Positions 7,714-15,023 of a stretch of DNA of 15,023 nucleotides are shown here, piece after piece. Within the stretch, counting starts at the first letter, position 1. The number at the start of each line of letters is the position of its first letter. Under the pieces are notes generated by a model, which had not been told where the DNA came from, ran no database searches, and saw only the letters and a list, made by a program, of their open reading frames with translations. A program made the position numbers and the translations under genes. Origin of the DNA: CAZCBD01 sp964496755 (lineage in GTDB: Bacteria; Bacteroidota; Ignavibacteria; Ignavibacteriales; Melioribacteraceae); assembly GCA_964496755.1 (NCBI GenBank), contig CAZCBD010000051.1, positions 1 to 15,023 on the forward strand. Reading direction: 5' to 3'.

Positions 7714-8087
7714 TAGTTTTTCCTCAATTTTAAAATTTCATCAACCTTCATTTTTAATGTATTAACATTAAACGGTTTCATTAACAAGCTTATATTTCCA
7801 GACTGTTTATTAATTATTTCATTTTCGATTTTATTCTGTGCCGTGATAACTAAGATTGGAATATTTTTTAATCTGAAATCATCTTTTATTTGCCGAATCA
7901 TTTCCAATCCATTTAAAACCGGCATCGCAATATCGGTTATAATTAAATCGGGTGTTGTTGTTTTGCTCATTAGTAAACCTTGTTTACCGTTGTTTGCTAT
8001 GAAAACCGTGTAACCGGAAATCTCAAGAATATCTACGATGTTTTCCCTGACACTTTTTTCATCCTCTATAATTAAAATATTTTTCAT
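7713..8087 (-). CDS. Single-domain response regulator (REC only)
   Basis: This is a 124-residue CheY-like receiver. Acidic pocket Glu8-Asp9, phosphoacceptor Asp52 (PDLIITDIAMP), Thr82 (VITA) and Lys104 (LLMKPF) are all present. No output domain follows, so it probably works by protein contact or as an intermediate in a phosphorelay. ATG at 8087 is chosen over an in-frame start at 8132 because the receiver fold begins at MKNILIIEDE and AAGGA lies just upstream. It is first in a two-gene unit with the TonB_C protein and is preceded by the ATTCGA repeat array. The hybrid kinase upstream is its most likely phosphate donor, by position only. Confidence 0.9.
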   Translation of the reverse strand: MKNILIIEDEKSVRENIVDILEISGYTVFIANNGKQGLLMSKTTTPDLIITDIAMPVLNGLEMIRQIKDDFRLKNIPILVITAQNKIENEIINKQSGNISLLMKPFNVNTLKMKVDEILKLRKN

Positions 8088-8106
8088 CAAATTTTCCTTT
8101 TTTACT

Positions 8107-8135
8107 ACTATAATTTTCGTAATAATTTTCAATAA
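8107..8135 (-). promoter_or_regulatory. Candidate promoter of the REC-TonB_C unit
   Basis: On the minus strand a good -10 box TATAGT (8112-8107) lies 20 bases before the ribosome site AAGGA. A 17-base spacing puts TTATTG at the -35 position, which is a poor match; TTGAAA sits only 14 bases away. A good -10 with a poor -35 and direct repeats just upstream is the pattern of an activator-dependent promoter. This is a by-eye match and is weak alone. Confidence 0.35.
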
Positions 8136-8150
8136 ATTTCCTAAAAAGTT

Positions 8151-8198
8151 ATATTCGATTTCTTTTACTGAAATTCGAGTAAATATGCTTATATTCGA
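8151..8198. repeat. Three ATTCGA direct repeats with exact 20-bp period (candidate LytTR operator)
   Basis: A[T/A]ATTCGA occurs at 8151-8158, 8171-8178 and 8191-8198, that is, ATTCGA at 8153, 8173 and 8193. The starts are exactly 20 bp apart, two helical turns. Bases between the cores are not conserved. The array lies between the stop codon of the LytTR regulator and the REC-TonB_C unit, about 50-100 bp upstream of a candidate start of transcription. LytTR proteins are known to bind pairs of short direct repeats about two turns apart. That this array is the operator of the neighbouring LytTR protein is an inference. Confidence 0.6.
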
Positions 8199-8219
8199 AA
8201 CAAAAAATTATAGATAAGT

Positions 8220-8954
8220 TTAAAGGGAAAAGATTTTTTTTATTTTTTTTGTAAAACGTTGACTTACTGTGAAGTGTTTGGGTATGCCCTCCAAAAAAAC
8301 CAAATAAGTTCTGTTTGATAATTTTTCAAATTTTATAATTTTATCAATATTTATAATATAAGATTGATGAATCCTTACAAATTTATTCGGCGATAAAAAC
8401 TCTTCCCATTGTTTTAGATTTTTTTTTACAATATATTTTTCCGTTTCGGAAATAAAAATAAATGAATAATTCCCATTTGACTCTATATAATGAATCTGAG
8501 AATAATTAATTAAATAACTTTCCCCCTTTTTTTCAACCAAGATTTTAGAAACATTGTTTTCAATTTGCAATGCTGCAGTTTGAGAATTAAGTTTTTCGAA
8601 TCTGAGTTTAATTGAAGAAAGCAAATCGGAATTAACAAACGGTTTAATAATGTAATCGTCAGCTCCCAAATTCATTCCTGTTCTGATATTATCAATTTCT
8701 GATTTTGCGGTTAAAAAAATAAAAGGAATAAACTTAGTTTTATTATTTTGTGCTAATGTTTTTTTTACATCGAAGCCGGAGATTTTTGGCATCATAATAT
8801 CACAAATTATTCAATCGGGGTTTTCCTTTTCCACTAATTTTAAACCTTCCGCACCGTTTGAAGCAGTAAAAACTCTATATTTATTTAGAATTAGCAAATC
8901 ATAAATATTCATTCTAATATTTTCATCATCTTCAATTACCAGGATTTTCTTCAT
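8220..8954 (-). pseudogene. REC-LytTR response regulator, interrupted by an in-frame TGA
   Basis: The frame from ATG at 8954 to TAA at 8220 is 244 codons. Residues 1-120 are a receiver: MKKILVIEDD with Asp9/Asp10, phosphoacceptor Asp52 (IICDIMMP), Thr82 (FLTA) and Lys104 (IIKPF). Residues about 138-240 are a LytTR DNA-binding domain with 'IHYIESNGNYSFIF' and 'FVRIHQSYIINIDKI'. Codon 48 (8811-8813 on the + strand) is TGA where family members have a hydrophobic residue, usually Leu; one base (TTA to TGA) would explain it. Without readthrough, restart at ATG 8795 would yield a 191-residue protein that lacks Asp52, so it could not be phosphorylated. The start overlaps the kinase stop by 23 bases and has AGGA about seven bases upstream. 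It is the DNA-binding partner of the adjacent kinase by position. Confidence 0.87.
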
Positions 8955-11343
8955 AAACTATCCTCTCATGTGGTAATGAAATATAAAATACCGTGCCGTT
9001 TTTATTATCAGAAGTAAAGCTTATTTTACCTTTTAATGTATCAACTGCATTCTTAACAATAGAAAGACCTAATCCTGTTCCTTGTAATTCCTCCGAATTT
9101 TCTGCTCTGTAAAAAGGCTCAAATAAATTTTCTTTATCCTTTTCAGGAATAGGTTTACCATCATTTTTTACTTTAATTTCAAGCATTTCCGATTTAGAAT
9201 AAATCTCGATATTTATTTTTCTTGAAGAATATTTCATTGCGTTTGAAAGCAAATTTGAAAGTATTAGCTGTAATAGTTTTTTTTCAATAAAAATATTTTC
9301 TGTAGAACCGGATTGTTTTATTGAAATATCTTTTTCAATATCCGACTGAAATTTCACGTCTTCAATAATATCGTTTAATAATTCGGAAATATTAGTTTCC
9401 GATTTTTCATAAACAATGGTTTTTTGTTCAGCTTTATTTACCATCAAAACTTCATCTACTAAATCGGATAATTTTCCGGCCGCTTTTTTTATTTTATTTA
9501 TATGAGCCAAATATTTATCCCTATTCCCTTTTTGATTAAAAATATCAAGCAAATCAATACTTGAAATAATAGTAGTTAATGGTGTTCTGAACTCATGTGA
9601 AGCTGTTGCAATAAATTTTGTTTTTAATTCTTTCACCTCTTTTTCGTGCTGAAAAGCTTCATGTATTTGACGTTGCATTTTTTTCTGAACCGTAATATCG
9701 GCAATAATTCCAATAATACCGGCAAATTTATTATCAGAATCTCTGAATGCAGCTTTGCTAACAAGCAATTCCTTTTTTACTCCGGATTTTGTTTCAAAGA
9801 ATGTTTCAAACTCAACTTTATTTTCGGAATTAAAAACTTGCCTATCGGAAATTTTATACTTATCTATTTCTTCTTCGGGAAAAATATCAACATCTGTTTT
9901 GCCTATTAAATCCTCTTTATTTATTTCAAAAAACTTTTCGAACGCTTCATTACAATCAATAAATCTTTTATCGATATCTTTAATAAAAATCGGGCTTGGT
10001 GCGGTTTCAATTAAAATACGCAAAAGATTTAAATGGTTTATTATTTTTGTTTCGTATCTTTTTTGTTTTTCAATCTGACTTTTAAGTTCGTTATTTAATT
10101 CAATTAACTTTTGAGTTCTTTTTGAAACCTCTTCTTCCAAATGTTTTTTATAAAGATTAAGATTCTCTTCGGCTTTTTTTCTTTCGGAAATATTGGAAAA
10201 AACCCCAACCATTCTAACGGCATTTCCATTGCTTTCTCTTTCGGTAACTTTTGCTTTTCCGTTTACCCAAATATATTTTTCTTCTTCATTCACAAGAACG
10301 CGAAACTCTAAATTAAACAAGGGTGTTTTGCCTTCAATGTGTTTATTTATTTCCTTTAAAAATCTTTCTTTATCTTTTTCATGAATAAATTTTACAATCT
10401 TTTTAAAATCACTTGGTAATTTTCTTAAATCAACATTTAGCATATTAGCAAAACGGTCGGAATAATAAGTCATATCATCTTTTATATTCCAGTCCCAAAT
10501 TCCATCATTTGTTGCTTGAAGAATCAATTGTAATCGTTCTTCACTCTTTCGCAAAGATAATTCCGCACTTACTTTATCTGTAATATCTTCAAGTGTTCCA
10601 TCAAAATACAAAATTTCGCCTTTTGAATTTCTGGTAACCCGCGAACTTTCTCTAAAAACAGCTAACGAGTCATCTTCTCTAATCCATGGATACTCATATC
10701 CGGTAATTTCATCACAATCATCAAACTTCGCAATAAAGCTTTGCCGATCAAACATTTCACTGTACTTTTTATCGTTCAAATTTATTTTTTTTAATTCGTC
10801 TAGATTTTTAAACTGCAACATTTTAACTATTGCATTATTAGCCATTAATATTCGTCCATCAATCGAGGTCCGATAAATTCCTATTGCTGTATTGTTAAAT
10901 AATGTCCTGTGTTTTTCTTCACTTTCTTTTAGTTTTCTTTCGGATTGAATTAGTTTCCTTTTAAGATCAATTTCAAAAAAGGTTTTTTCAATAATCGAAG
11001 GTAGTATTTTGGTAAACCCTTCCTCTTTAACAATATAATCGTGAGCACCTAATTTCATTAATTCAACAGCCAATTTTTCATTACCAAATCCGGTCATTAT
11101 TATTATTTCCAAATCCGAAATATTGTATTTGTTTAAAAAATCGATAGCCGTCATATCCGATAATTTATAATCCAGTAATACAAGATCCGGTAAATTTTCG
11201 TTTATTATTTTGAAAGCTTCTTCACCGGAATCTGCCGTATAACATTGGTATCCTTCTCTGGATAAAGACCTTTTTAAAAGTGTAGATAAACCTAGATCAT
11301 CTTCAACTATCAATATTTTTTGATTTGACTGTTTCACTCTCAT
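8932..11343 (-). CDS. Hybrid sensor histidine kinase: REC-PAS-PAS-PAS-HisKA-HATPase
   Basis: This is an 803-residue soluble protein with no membrane segment. Residues 8-125 form a receiver with Asp58 as phosphoacceptor (LVLLDYKL), Thr84 and Lys106. PAS domains follow at about 144-258 (ends DGTLEDITDK), 268-390 (GIWDWN ... FSNISERKK) and 438-554 (APSPIFIKD ... IIADIT). A coiled coil spans 390-435. The HisKA H-box is 'FIATASHEFRTPLTTI' with His583. The HATPase has an N box with Asn701 (NLLSNAMKYS), a G1 box NDGKPIP with Asp728, an F box LFEPFYRAEN and a G2 box GTGLGLSI at 755-762. The N-terminal receiver suggests that it is itself the target of another kinase, as in branched phosphorelays; cytoplasmic PAS domains suggest that it reads a redox, gas or small-ligand signal. 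It overlaps the LytTR regulator gene. A ribosome site AAGG lies 7-8 bases before the ATG. Confidence 0.93.
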   Translation of the reverse strand: MRVKQSNQKILIVEDDLGLSTLLKRSLSREGYQCYTADSGEEAFKIINENLPDLVLLDYKLSDMTAIDFLNKYNISDLEIIIMTGFGNEKLAVELMKLGAHDYIVKEEGFTKILPSIIEKTFFEIDLKRKLIQSERKLKESEEKHRTLFNNTAIGIYRTSIDGRILMANNAIVKMLQFKNLDELKKINLNDKKYSEMFDRQSFIAKFDDCDEITGYEYPWIREDDSLAVFRESSRVTRNSKGEILYFDGTLEDITDKVSAELSLRKSEERLQLILQATNDGIWDWNIKDDMTYYSDRFANMLNVDLRKLPSDFKKIVKFIHEKDKERFLKEINKHIEGKTPLFNLEFRVLVNEEEKYIWVNGKAKVTERESNGNAVRMVGVFSNISERKKAEENLNLYKKHLEEEVSKRTQKLIELNNELKSQIEKQKRYETKIINHLNLLRILIETAPSPIFIKDIDKRFIDCNEAFEKFFEINKEDLIGKTDVDIFPEEEIDKYKISDRQVFNSENKVEFETFFETKSGVKKELLVSKAAFRDSDNKFAGIIGIIADITVQKKMQRQIHEAFQHEKEVKELKTKFIATASHEFRTPLTTIISSIDLLDIFNQKGNRDKYLAHINKIKKAAGKLSDLVDEVLMVNKAEQKTIVYEKSETNISELLNDIIEDVKFQSDIEKDISIKQSGSTENIFIEKKLLQLILSNLLSNAMKYSSRKINIEIYSKSEMLEIKVKNDGKPIPEKDKENLFEPFYRAENSEELQGTGLGLSIVKNAVDTLKGKISFTSDNKNGTVFYISLPHERIVYEENPGN

Positions 11344-11366
11344 CTTAAAACCTTATTTTTTTTAAT

Positions 11367-11396
11367 AATATACTAAGTATAACCTGTTATAGTCAA
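11367..11396 (-). promoter_or_regulatory. Sigma-70-like promoter of the kinase operon with two small dyads
   Basis: On the minus strand TTGACT (11396-11391) and TATATT (11372-11367) are 18 bases apart, about 24-50 bases before the kinase ATG. The spacer holds two small inverted repeats, ATAAC-AG-GTTAT and TATACT-T-AGTATA, the second running into the -10 box. They could be an operator, though chance is likely in such AT-rich DNA. Confidence 0.5.
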
Positions 11397-11412
11397 CATA
11401 GAATATTTTAAA

Positions 11413-11445
11413 AAGAAAAAAGCTCAGCATATATACTGAGCTTTT
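11413..11445 (-). terminator. Terminator of the dipeptidyl peptidase gene
   Basis: AAAAGCTCAG (11418-11427) pairs with CTGAGCTTTT (11436-11445), 10 bp with an eight-base loop. Read on the minus strand the stem is followed by a T-rich tail (TTTTTTCTTTTT). It begins 19 bases after the stop codon at 11464 and ends before the promoter of the kinase operon, so the two transcription units are separate. Confidence 0.85.
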
Positions 11446-11463
11446 AACTTAAGATTAAAATTT

Positions 11464-13699
11464 TTATTTGGCTCCTGCTTCCAAATTATTATAAAGAAAA
11501 TTTGTTAGCAATGTGTATAAATGAAATCTGGTTCCCATACCTTCATAAATGCCGTGAGAACGATTCGGATATGCAAACATTGTAAATTGTTTGTTGTATT
11601 TAACCAATTCGTTTATTACGGCTTCACTGTTTTGATAATGAACATTATCATCGCCTGTTCCGTGAACCAATAAAAGTTTACCTTTTAAATTTTTTGCATA
11701 CGTAACGGGTGACCCTTTAATAAAAGCTTCTTTATTTTCCGGCCATAGTCCCATATATCTTTCCTGATAAATTGTATCGTAATATCTTTGATTTGAAACA
11801 GGAGCAACCGACATTCCTACTGAATAAATCTCCGGGTATTGAAACATTAGATTCAAAGTCATTGAACCGCCGCCGCTCCATCCCCAAACACCGATTCTAT
11901 CTTTATCAACAAAAGGATATTTTTCTATTATTCGTTTGGCAGCATTTGCTTGATCGGCCGCATTTAGAATACCTAGTTTACCATAAACGCTTTTTCTAAA
12001 ATCGTGTCCTCGTGGAGCCGGAGTACCACGATTATCAACGCTAATAATAATGTAACCTTTATTAGCAATCATGTGATACCACAAGTAGCTGCTTAAGCTA
12101 AATCTATCCATTACAGTCTGACTTGCCGGTTCACCATAAACATAAAATAGCACCGGATATTTTTTTAGTGGATCAAAATCATTTGGTTTAATCATCCATC
12201 CGTCTAAAATCTCATCGCCTACATCAACTTTAAAAAATTCAACTTTTCTAAAATTAAATTTTTTTAATTCATCCTTAATTTTCTTATTTGTAACAAAGGT
12301 TTTGATTGTTTTGTGATTCGGTAAAGAAATCAATTCATAAGTTGTCGGTGTATCGAAATCAGAATAATTATGAATAGCTAGTTTTGCATCATCGGAAATA
12401 GAATATGAATGCACGCCCGGTACCTTTGGCGTAATTCTTTGAATATCAAATTTTCCATCTAAATCCACTTTGTATAAATATCTTTGAGTTGCATTTTCCG
12501 GTGACGCAATAAAGTAAATTATGTTATTCTTTAGATCAATTTTTGAAATACTAACCACATCAAATTCCGGTGGTGTAATTTCTTTTGCCGTACCATTTTC
12601 AGAATTTATTCTGAAAATTTGTTGCCAACCGTTTTTATCGCTAATCCAAGTAAATTCTTTCCCGTTGTTTAGCCATACTACATCATCACATACTCTTAAC
12701 CATGCAGAGTCAGTATCTACAAATACTTTTCTGATTTTTCCTGTGTGGCTATCGCAAAATAAAATTTCGTTTTTATTTTGTTTTCTATTTAAATGCTGAA
12801 CCATAACTTTGTTTGTTTTGGGCACCCATTCTAATCTTGCAATATAATTGTTTCTGGGATCTCCTTCGATATTCATCCACTGAATTTTTTTATCGGAAAT
12901 ATTTACAACGCCTAATTTACAAGCCGAATTTTTAGTTCCTACTTTGGGATACTGCACCGGAATGGGTTTTGAATATAAAGAATCCGTTGTGTTCAACATA
13001 TAATAAACTCCAATACCTGTAGCATCAAATTGTAAGAAAGCTATTTGTTTACTATCCGGGCTCCATTTAAATGCATCGCGGAGTTGCAATTCTTCTTCAT
13101 AAACCCAATCTGTAGTTCCATTAATAATTGCATCGTTACCATCTGTGGTCAACTTTTCAATTTTTCCCGTGTTAAGGTTTTCCAAATAAATATTGTTTTT
13201 GGAAACATAAGCGGCATACTTTTTATCGGGAGATAATTTTGCAAACATTAAAGAAGAAGCCGGCAACCCTTTTCCCAATTGTTGCAGTTTGCTTGTTTTC
13301 AGATTTAAAACCCAATAGTCTCCTTTGGTATTGTATCTCCAAACTCTTTTTGTGTTCGTAAAAATCAATAAATAATTATTATCATCGGTAAAACTATAAT
13401 TATAAATCATTAGTGGCGAAAATTTTCCTTCCGGAATTAATTTTTCAGCACTAACAATAATTTTTTTTTTCTTCTGTTACAGGATTAAACGCAACCAGAT
13501 CATAACCGAATTTTATGTTCTCCGATTTTTGAAGTTTAATATAATTTGAAGTGTTTTTTTGCCATTTAACTTGTCTGAAATACTCTTGTCCGAATTTTCT
13601 TTTGTTGAAAATATTATCGACTGTAAGTTCTGTTTGTGCAAATAAGCATGAAACAAACAAAACCGAAATAAACAAAGCATATTGAAATAATTTTTTCAT
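11464..13699 (-). pseudogene. Dipeptidyl peptidase IV (S9B), split by a frameshift at a ten-base homopolymer
   Basis: Two adjoining frames make one protein. The first runs from ATG 13699 to the stop at 13451; the second continues from the same spot to TAA at 11464. Removing one A from the A10 run (13461-13470) joins them into 744 residues, the normal family size. The joined protein has a signal peptide (FQYALFISVLFVSCLFA), an N-terminal beta-propeller with the DWVYEEE glutamate motif that holds the substrate amino end, and a C-terminal alpha/beta hydrolase: nucleophile Ser about 608 in GWSGGGS, Asp in GTGDDNVHYQ and His about 715 in SHGIYEG. The enzyme removes Xaa-Pro dipeptides from peptides in the periplasm. 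Family members usually show GWSYGG; here it is GWSGGG. The gene stands alone with its own terminator. Mutation, consensus error or slippage are all possible. Confidence 0.9.
13461..13470 (-). repeat. A10 homopolymer at the frameshift point
   Basis: Ten T on the + strand give A10 in the mRNA, preceded by GAAG. With ten A the frame meets TAG within four codons; with nine A it continues as KKIIVSAEKL into the rest of the peptidase. This is the only ten-base A or T run I saw inside a gene of the window; other runs are eight or fewer. Confidence 0.85.
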
Positions 13700-13700
13700 A

Positions 13701-13708
13701 TCCTCCCC
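13701..13708 (-). promoter_or_regulatory. Strong Shine-Dalgarno of the peptidase gene at unusually short spacing
   Basis: GGGGAGGA lies just before the ATG at 13699, with only two bases between GGAGG and ATG. It is the best Shine-Dalgarno match in the window, but the spacing is shorter than the usual 5-9. No better start is present downstream because the signal peptide begins at this ATG. Confidence 0.55.
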
Positions 13709-13766
13709 AATTCATTTATTTTTGTAAATATCAAATAAACTTATGAAAAATTTTTTTAAAGTTCAT

Positions 13767-13790
13767 AAAAAAGGCCGCAAATGCGGCCTT
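13767..13790 (-). terminator. Terminator of the pyruvate:ferredoxin oxidoreductase gene
   Basis: AAGGCCGC (13771-13778) pairs with GCGGCCTT (13783-13790) with a four-base loop; on the minus strand the GC-rich stem is followed by six T. It lies 24 bases after the stop codon at 13815. Confidence 0.92.
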
Positions 13791-13814
13791 AAATATATCT
13801 ATAATGAATTATTT

Positions 13815-15023
13815 TTATTCTTCACTTTTTACTGAATAATCCATCTTTGCTAATTGATCATAGAAACTCCATTTTTGATCAATAAATACTTTTCCTTGTT
13901 CCAGTAAATCTTTGGCAGCATCAGGTTTAATTTTAGTAAGAACCTTATACCTGTTTTCACTGTAAACATATTCTTCCAAATCAATACTAGGAGCTTTAGA
14001 ATCAAGCTTTAACGGGTTTTTGCCTTGAACAACTAATTCAGGATTATATCTGAATAACGGGAAATGTCCTGAATTAACGGCTTTCTTTTGTTGTTGCAAG
14101 CCTTTACTCATATCAATACCATGAGCAATACAATGGCTATAAGCAATAATCAAAGACGGGCCGTTATAAGCTTCAGCTTCAATAAAAGCGCGAATAACTT
14201 GGTTATCGTTTGCACCAAGTGCAACCTTAGCCACATAAACATTTCCGTATGTCATAGCCATTAAAGCCAAATCTTTTTTAGCCGTTGGTTTTCCGCCGGC
14301 AGCAAATTTTGCAACTGCAGCTGTTGGTGTTGATTTAGACATTTGACCACCTGTATTCGAATAAACTTCGGTATCCATTACAAGCACATTTACGTTTTTA
14401 CCGGAAGCCAATACATGATCCAAACCACCGTAGCCAATATCATAGGCCCAGCCGTCGCCACCCATAATCCATACTGATTTTTTTACCAAATAATCAACAA
14501 TCGGTTTTAATAGGTTTGCTTCTTCGCTGTTTAATCCGTTTAATTTTTCTTTAAGAATTGCAACTTTTTCTCTTTGTTCGGCAATACCGGCTTCATCTGC
14601 TTGAGGGTTATCTAAAATTTCTTTTACCAAATCAGAGCCGATTTCGCTTTCTAATTTTTTCAATAATTCAATTGCAAATTCTTGCTGTTTATCAATTGAT
14701 AATTTCATTCCGAGACCAAATTCAGCATTATCTTCAAATAAAGAATTAGACCAAGCAGGGCCACGTCCGTCTTTATTTACAGCCCAAGGAGTTGTTGGCA
14801 AGTTACCACCATAAATTGATGAACATCCTGTAGCATTAGCCACAATCATTCTATCACCAAATAATTGTGAAGCTAATTTAACGTACGGAGTTTCGCCACA
14901 ACCGGCACAAGCACCTGAGAATTCAAATAATGGTTCTAATAATTGAGAACCCTTAATTGTATTTGTTTTTGCTTCTTTTCTGTCATATAAAGGCAAGCCT
15001 AAGAAAAAGTCCCAATTTTTTCT
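13815..15023 (-). CDS. nifJ: Pyruvate:ferredoxin (flavodoxin) oxidoreductase, C-terminal third
   Basis: The frame is open to the window edge; 402 residues of an enzyme of about 1,190 are seen. The enzyme converts pyruvate and CoA to acetyl-CoA and CO2 and reduces ferredoxin or flavodoxin, in the cytoplasm. Seen here: 'FEFSGACAGCGETPYVKL', with two Cys of the proximal 4Fe-4S cluster; ATGCSSIYGG; the TPP/Mg motif 'GGDGWAYDIGYGGLDHVL' followed by 'DTEVYSNTGGQMSKSTPT'; and SHCIAHGIDM with the further cluster Cys. The end of the protein holds the C-terminal extension typical of single-chain enzymes (SENRYKVLTKIKPD). The first ATG-like position inside the window is only a TTG within the protein, so no start is present. 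It ends with a clear terminator. The gene points to anaerobic or facultative metabolism. Confidence 0.96.
   Translation of the reverse strand, partial: RKNWDFFLGLPLYDRKEAKTNTIKGSQLLEPLFEFSGACAGCGETPYVKLASQLFGDRMIVANATGCSSIYGGNLPTTPWAVNKDGRGPAWSNSLFEDNAEFGLGMKLSIDKQQEFAIELLKKLESEIGSDLVKEILDNPQADEAGIAEQREKVAILKEKLNGLNSEEANLLKPIVDYLVKKSVWIMGGDGWAYDIGYGGLDHVLASGKNVNVLVMDTEVYSNTGGQMSKSTPTAAVAKFAAGGKPTAKKDLALMAMTYGNVYVAKVALGANDNQVIRAFIEAEAYNGPSLIIAYSHCIAHGIDMSKGLQQQKKAVNSGHFPLFRYNPELVVQGKNPLKLDSKAPSIDLEEYVYSENRYKVLTKIKPDAAKDLLEQGKVFIDQKWSFYDQLAKMDYSVKSEE

Noticed and set aside
8088..8132. Start at 8132 for the single-domain receiver
   Set aside because: The receiver fold begins at ATG 8087, which has its own AAGGA; the added 15 residues overlap the candidate -10 box.
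8151..8198. CRISPR array
   Set aside because: Repeat cores are only about 6-8 bases with 12-14 bases between; no cas genes.
8220..8795. ATG 8795 as the true start of a short LytTR regulator
   Set aside because: The same frame upstream encodes a perfect receiver N-terminus from ATG 8954 with a ribosome site, and starting at 8795 would remove the phosphoacceptor Asp.
8220..8954. TGA read as Trp, Gly or selenocysteine (recoding)
   Set aside because: TGA ends the gene at 5329 in a normal overlap, the site calls for a hydrophobic residue such as Leu, and response regulators are not selenoproteins. A second lesion in porD is TAA, so no single reassignment explains both.
9646..10384. Plus-strand open frames inside the kinase gene
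   Set aside because: They are antisense shadows of a well-supported 803-residue kinase and show no family features.
11464..13699. Programmed ribosomal frameshift in the peptidase gene
   Set aside because: No downstream stem-loop or stimulatory Shine-Dalgarno was apparent near the A10 tract, and the product before the shift (82 residues) has no evident use; polymerase slippage or sequence error fits better.
1..15023. Mobile element, prophage or defence island
   Set aside because: No transposase, integrase, terminal repeats, tRNA or phage gene was seen; gene content looks like chromosomal housekeeping, envelope and signalling functions.

Overview
The window is AT-rich (roughly 30% G+C by eye) and looks like a free-living, partly anaerobic member of the Bacteroidota/Ignavibacteria (FCB) lineage. 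Reasons: a PorD/DUF4835 gene, a family tied to the type IX secretion system (T9SS) group; a PorV-like barrel; a helix-hairpin-helix outer-membrane protein of a type common in Bacteroidota; Bacteroidota-style stand-alone TonB C-terminal and LytTR proteins; and a pyruvate:ferredoxin oxidoreductase. The taxonomic call is an inference from gene content.

Layout. 1-1581 (+): the 3' end of an alpha-oxoamine synthase (serine palmitoyltransferase/KBL/BioF fold), a terminator, then a GNAT-fold protein that may be a bacterial ceramide synthase. 1636-3585 (+): an exported HEAT-like repeat protein fused to a cyclophilin domain, starting two bases after a 19-bp hairpin. 3586-4470 (-): porD, broken by one in-frame TAA. 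4541-7212 (+): two overlapping genes for outer-membrane barrel proteins, the second with an N-terminal helix-hairpin-helix region. 7213-7330: a non-coding stretch with three hairpins that share competing arms.

7342-11343 (-): a signalling block read right to left. It holds a REC-PAS-PAS-PAS-HisKA-HATPase hybrid kinase, a REC-LytTR response regulator (broken by one in-frame TGA), a single-domain REC protein, and a small exported TonB C-terminal protein. Between the LytTR gene and the REC-TonB pair lie three ATTCGA direct repeats spaced exactly 20 bp apart, a good candidate for the operator of the LytTR regulator. 11464-13699 (-): a dipeptidyl peptidase IV (S9B) gene split by a frameshift at a ten-base homopolymer. 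13815-15023 (-): the C-terminal third of pyruvate:ferredoxin oxidoreductase.

Three of the five complete genes or gene remnants of the minus strand that are longer than 700 bp or so are intact except for a single lesion (TAA, TGA, one extra A). The flanking reading frames are well conserved, so these are either very recent mutations, consensus errors in the assembly, or, for the A10 tract, possibly a transcriptional slippage site. The most promising undescribed element is the LytTR/iteron/REC-TonB_C circuit together with the adjacent multi-hairpin intergenic region.
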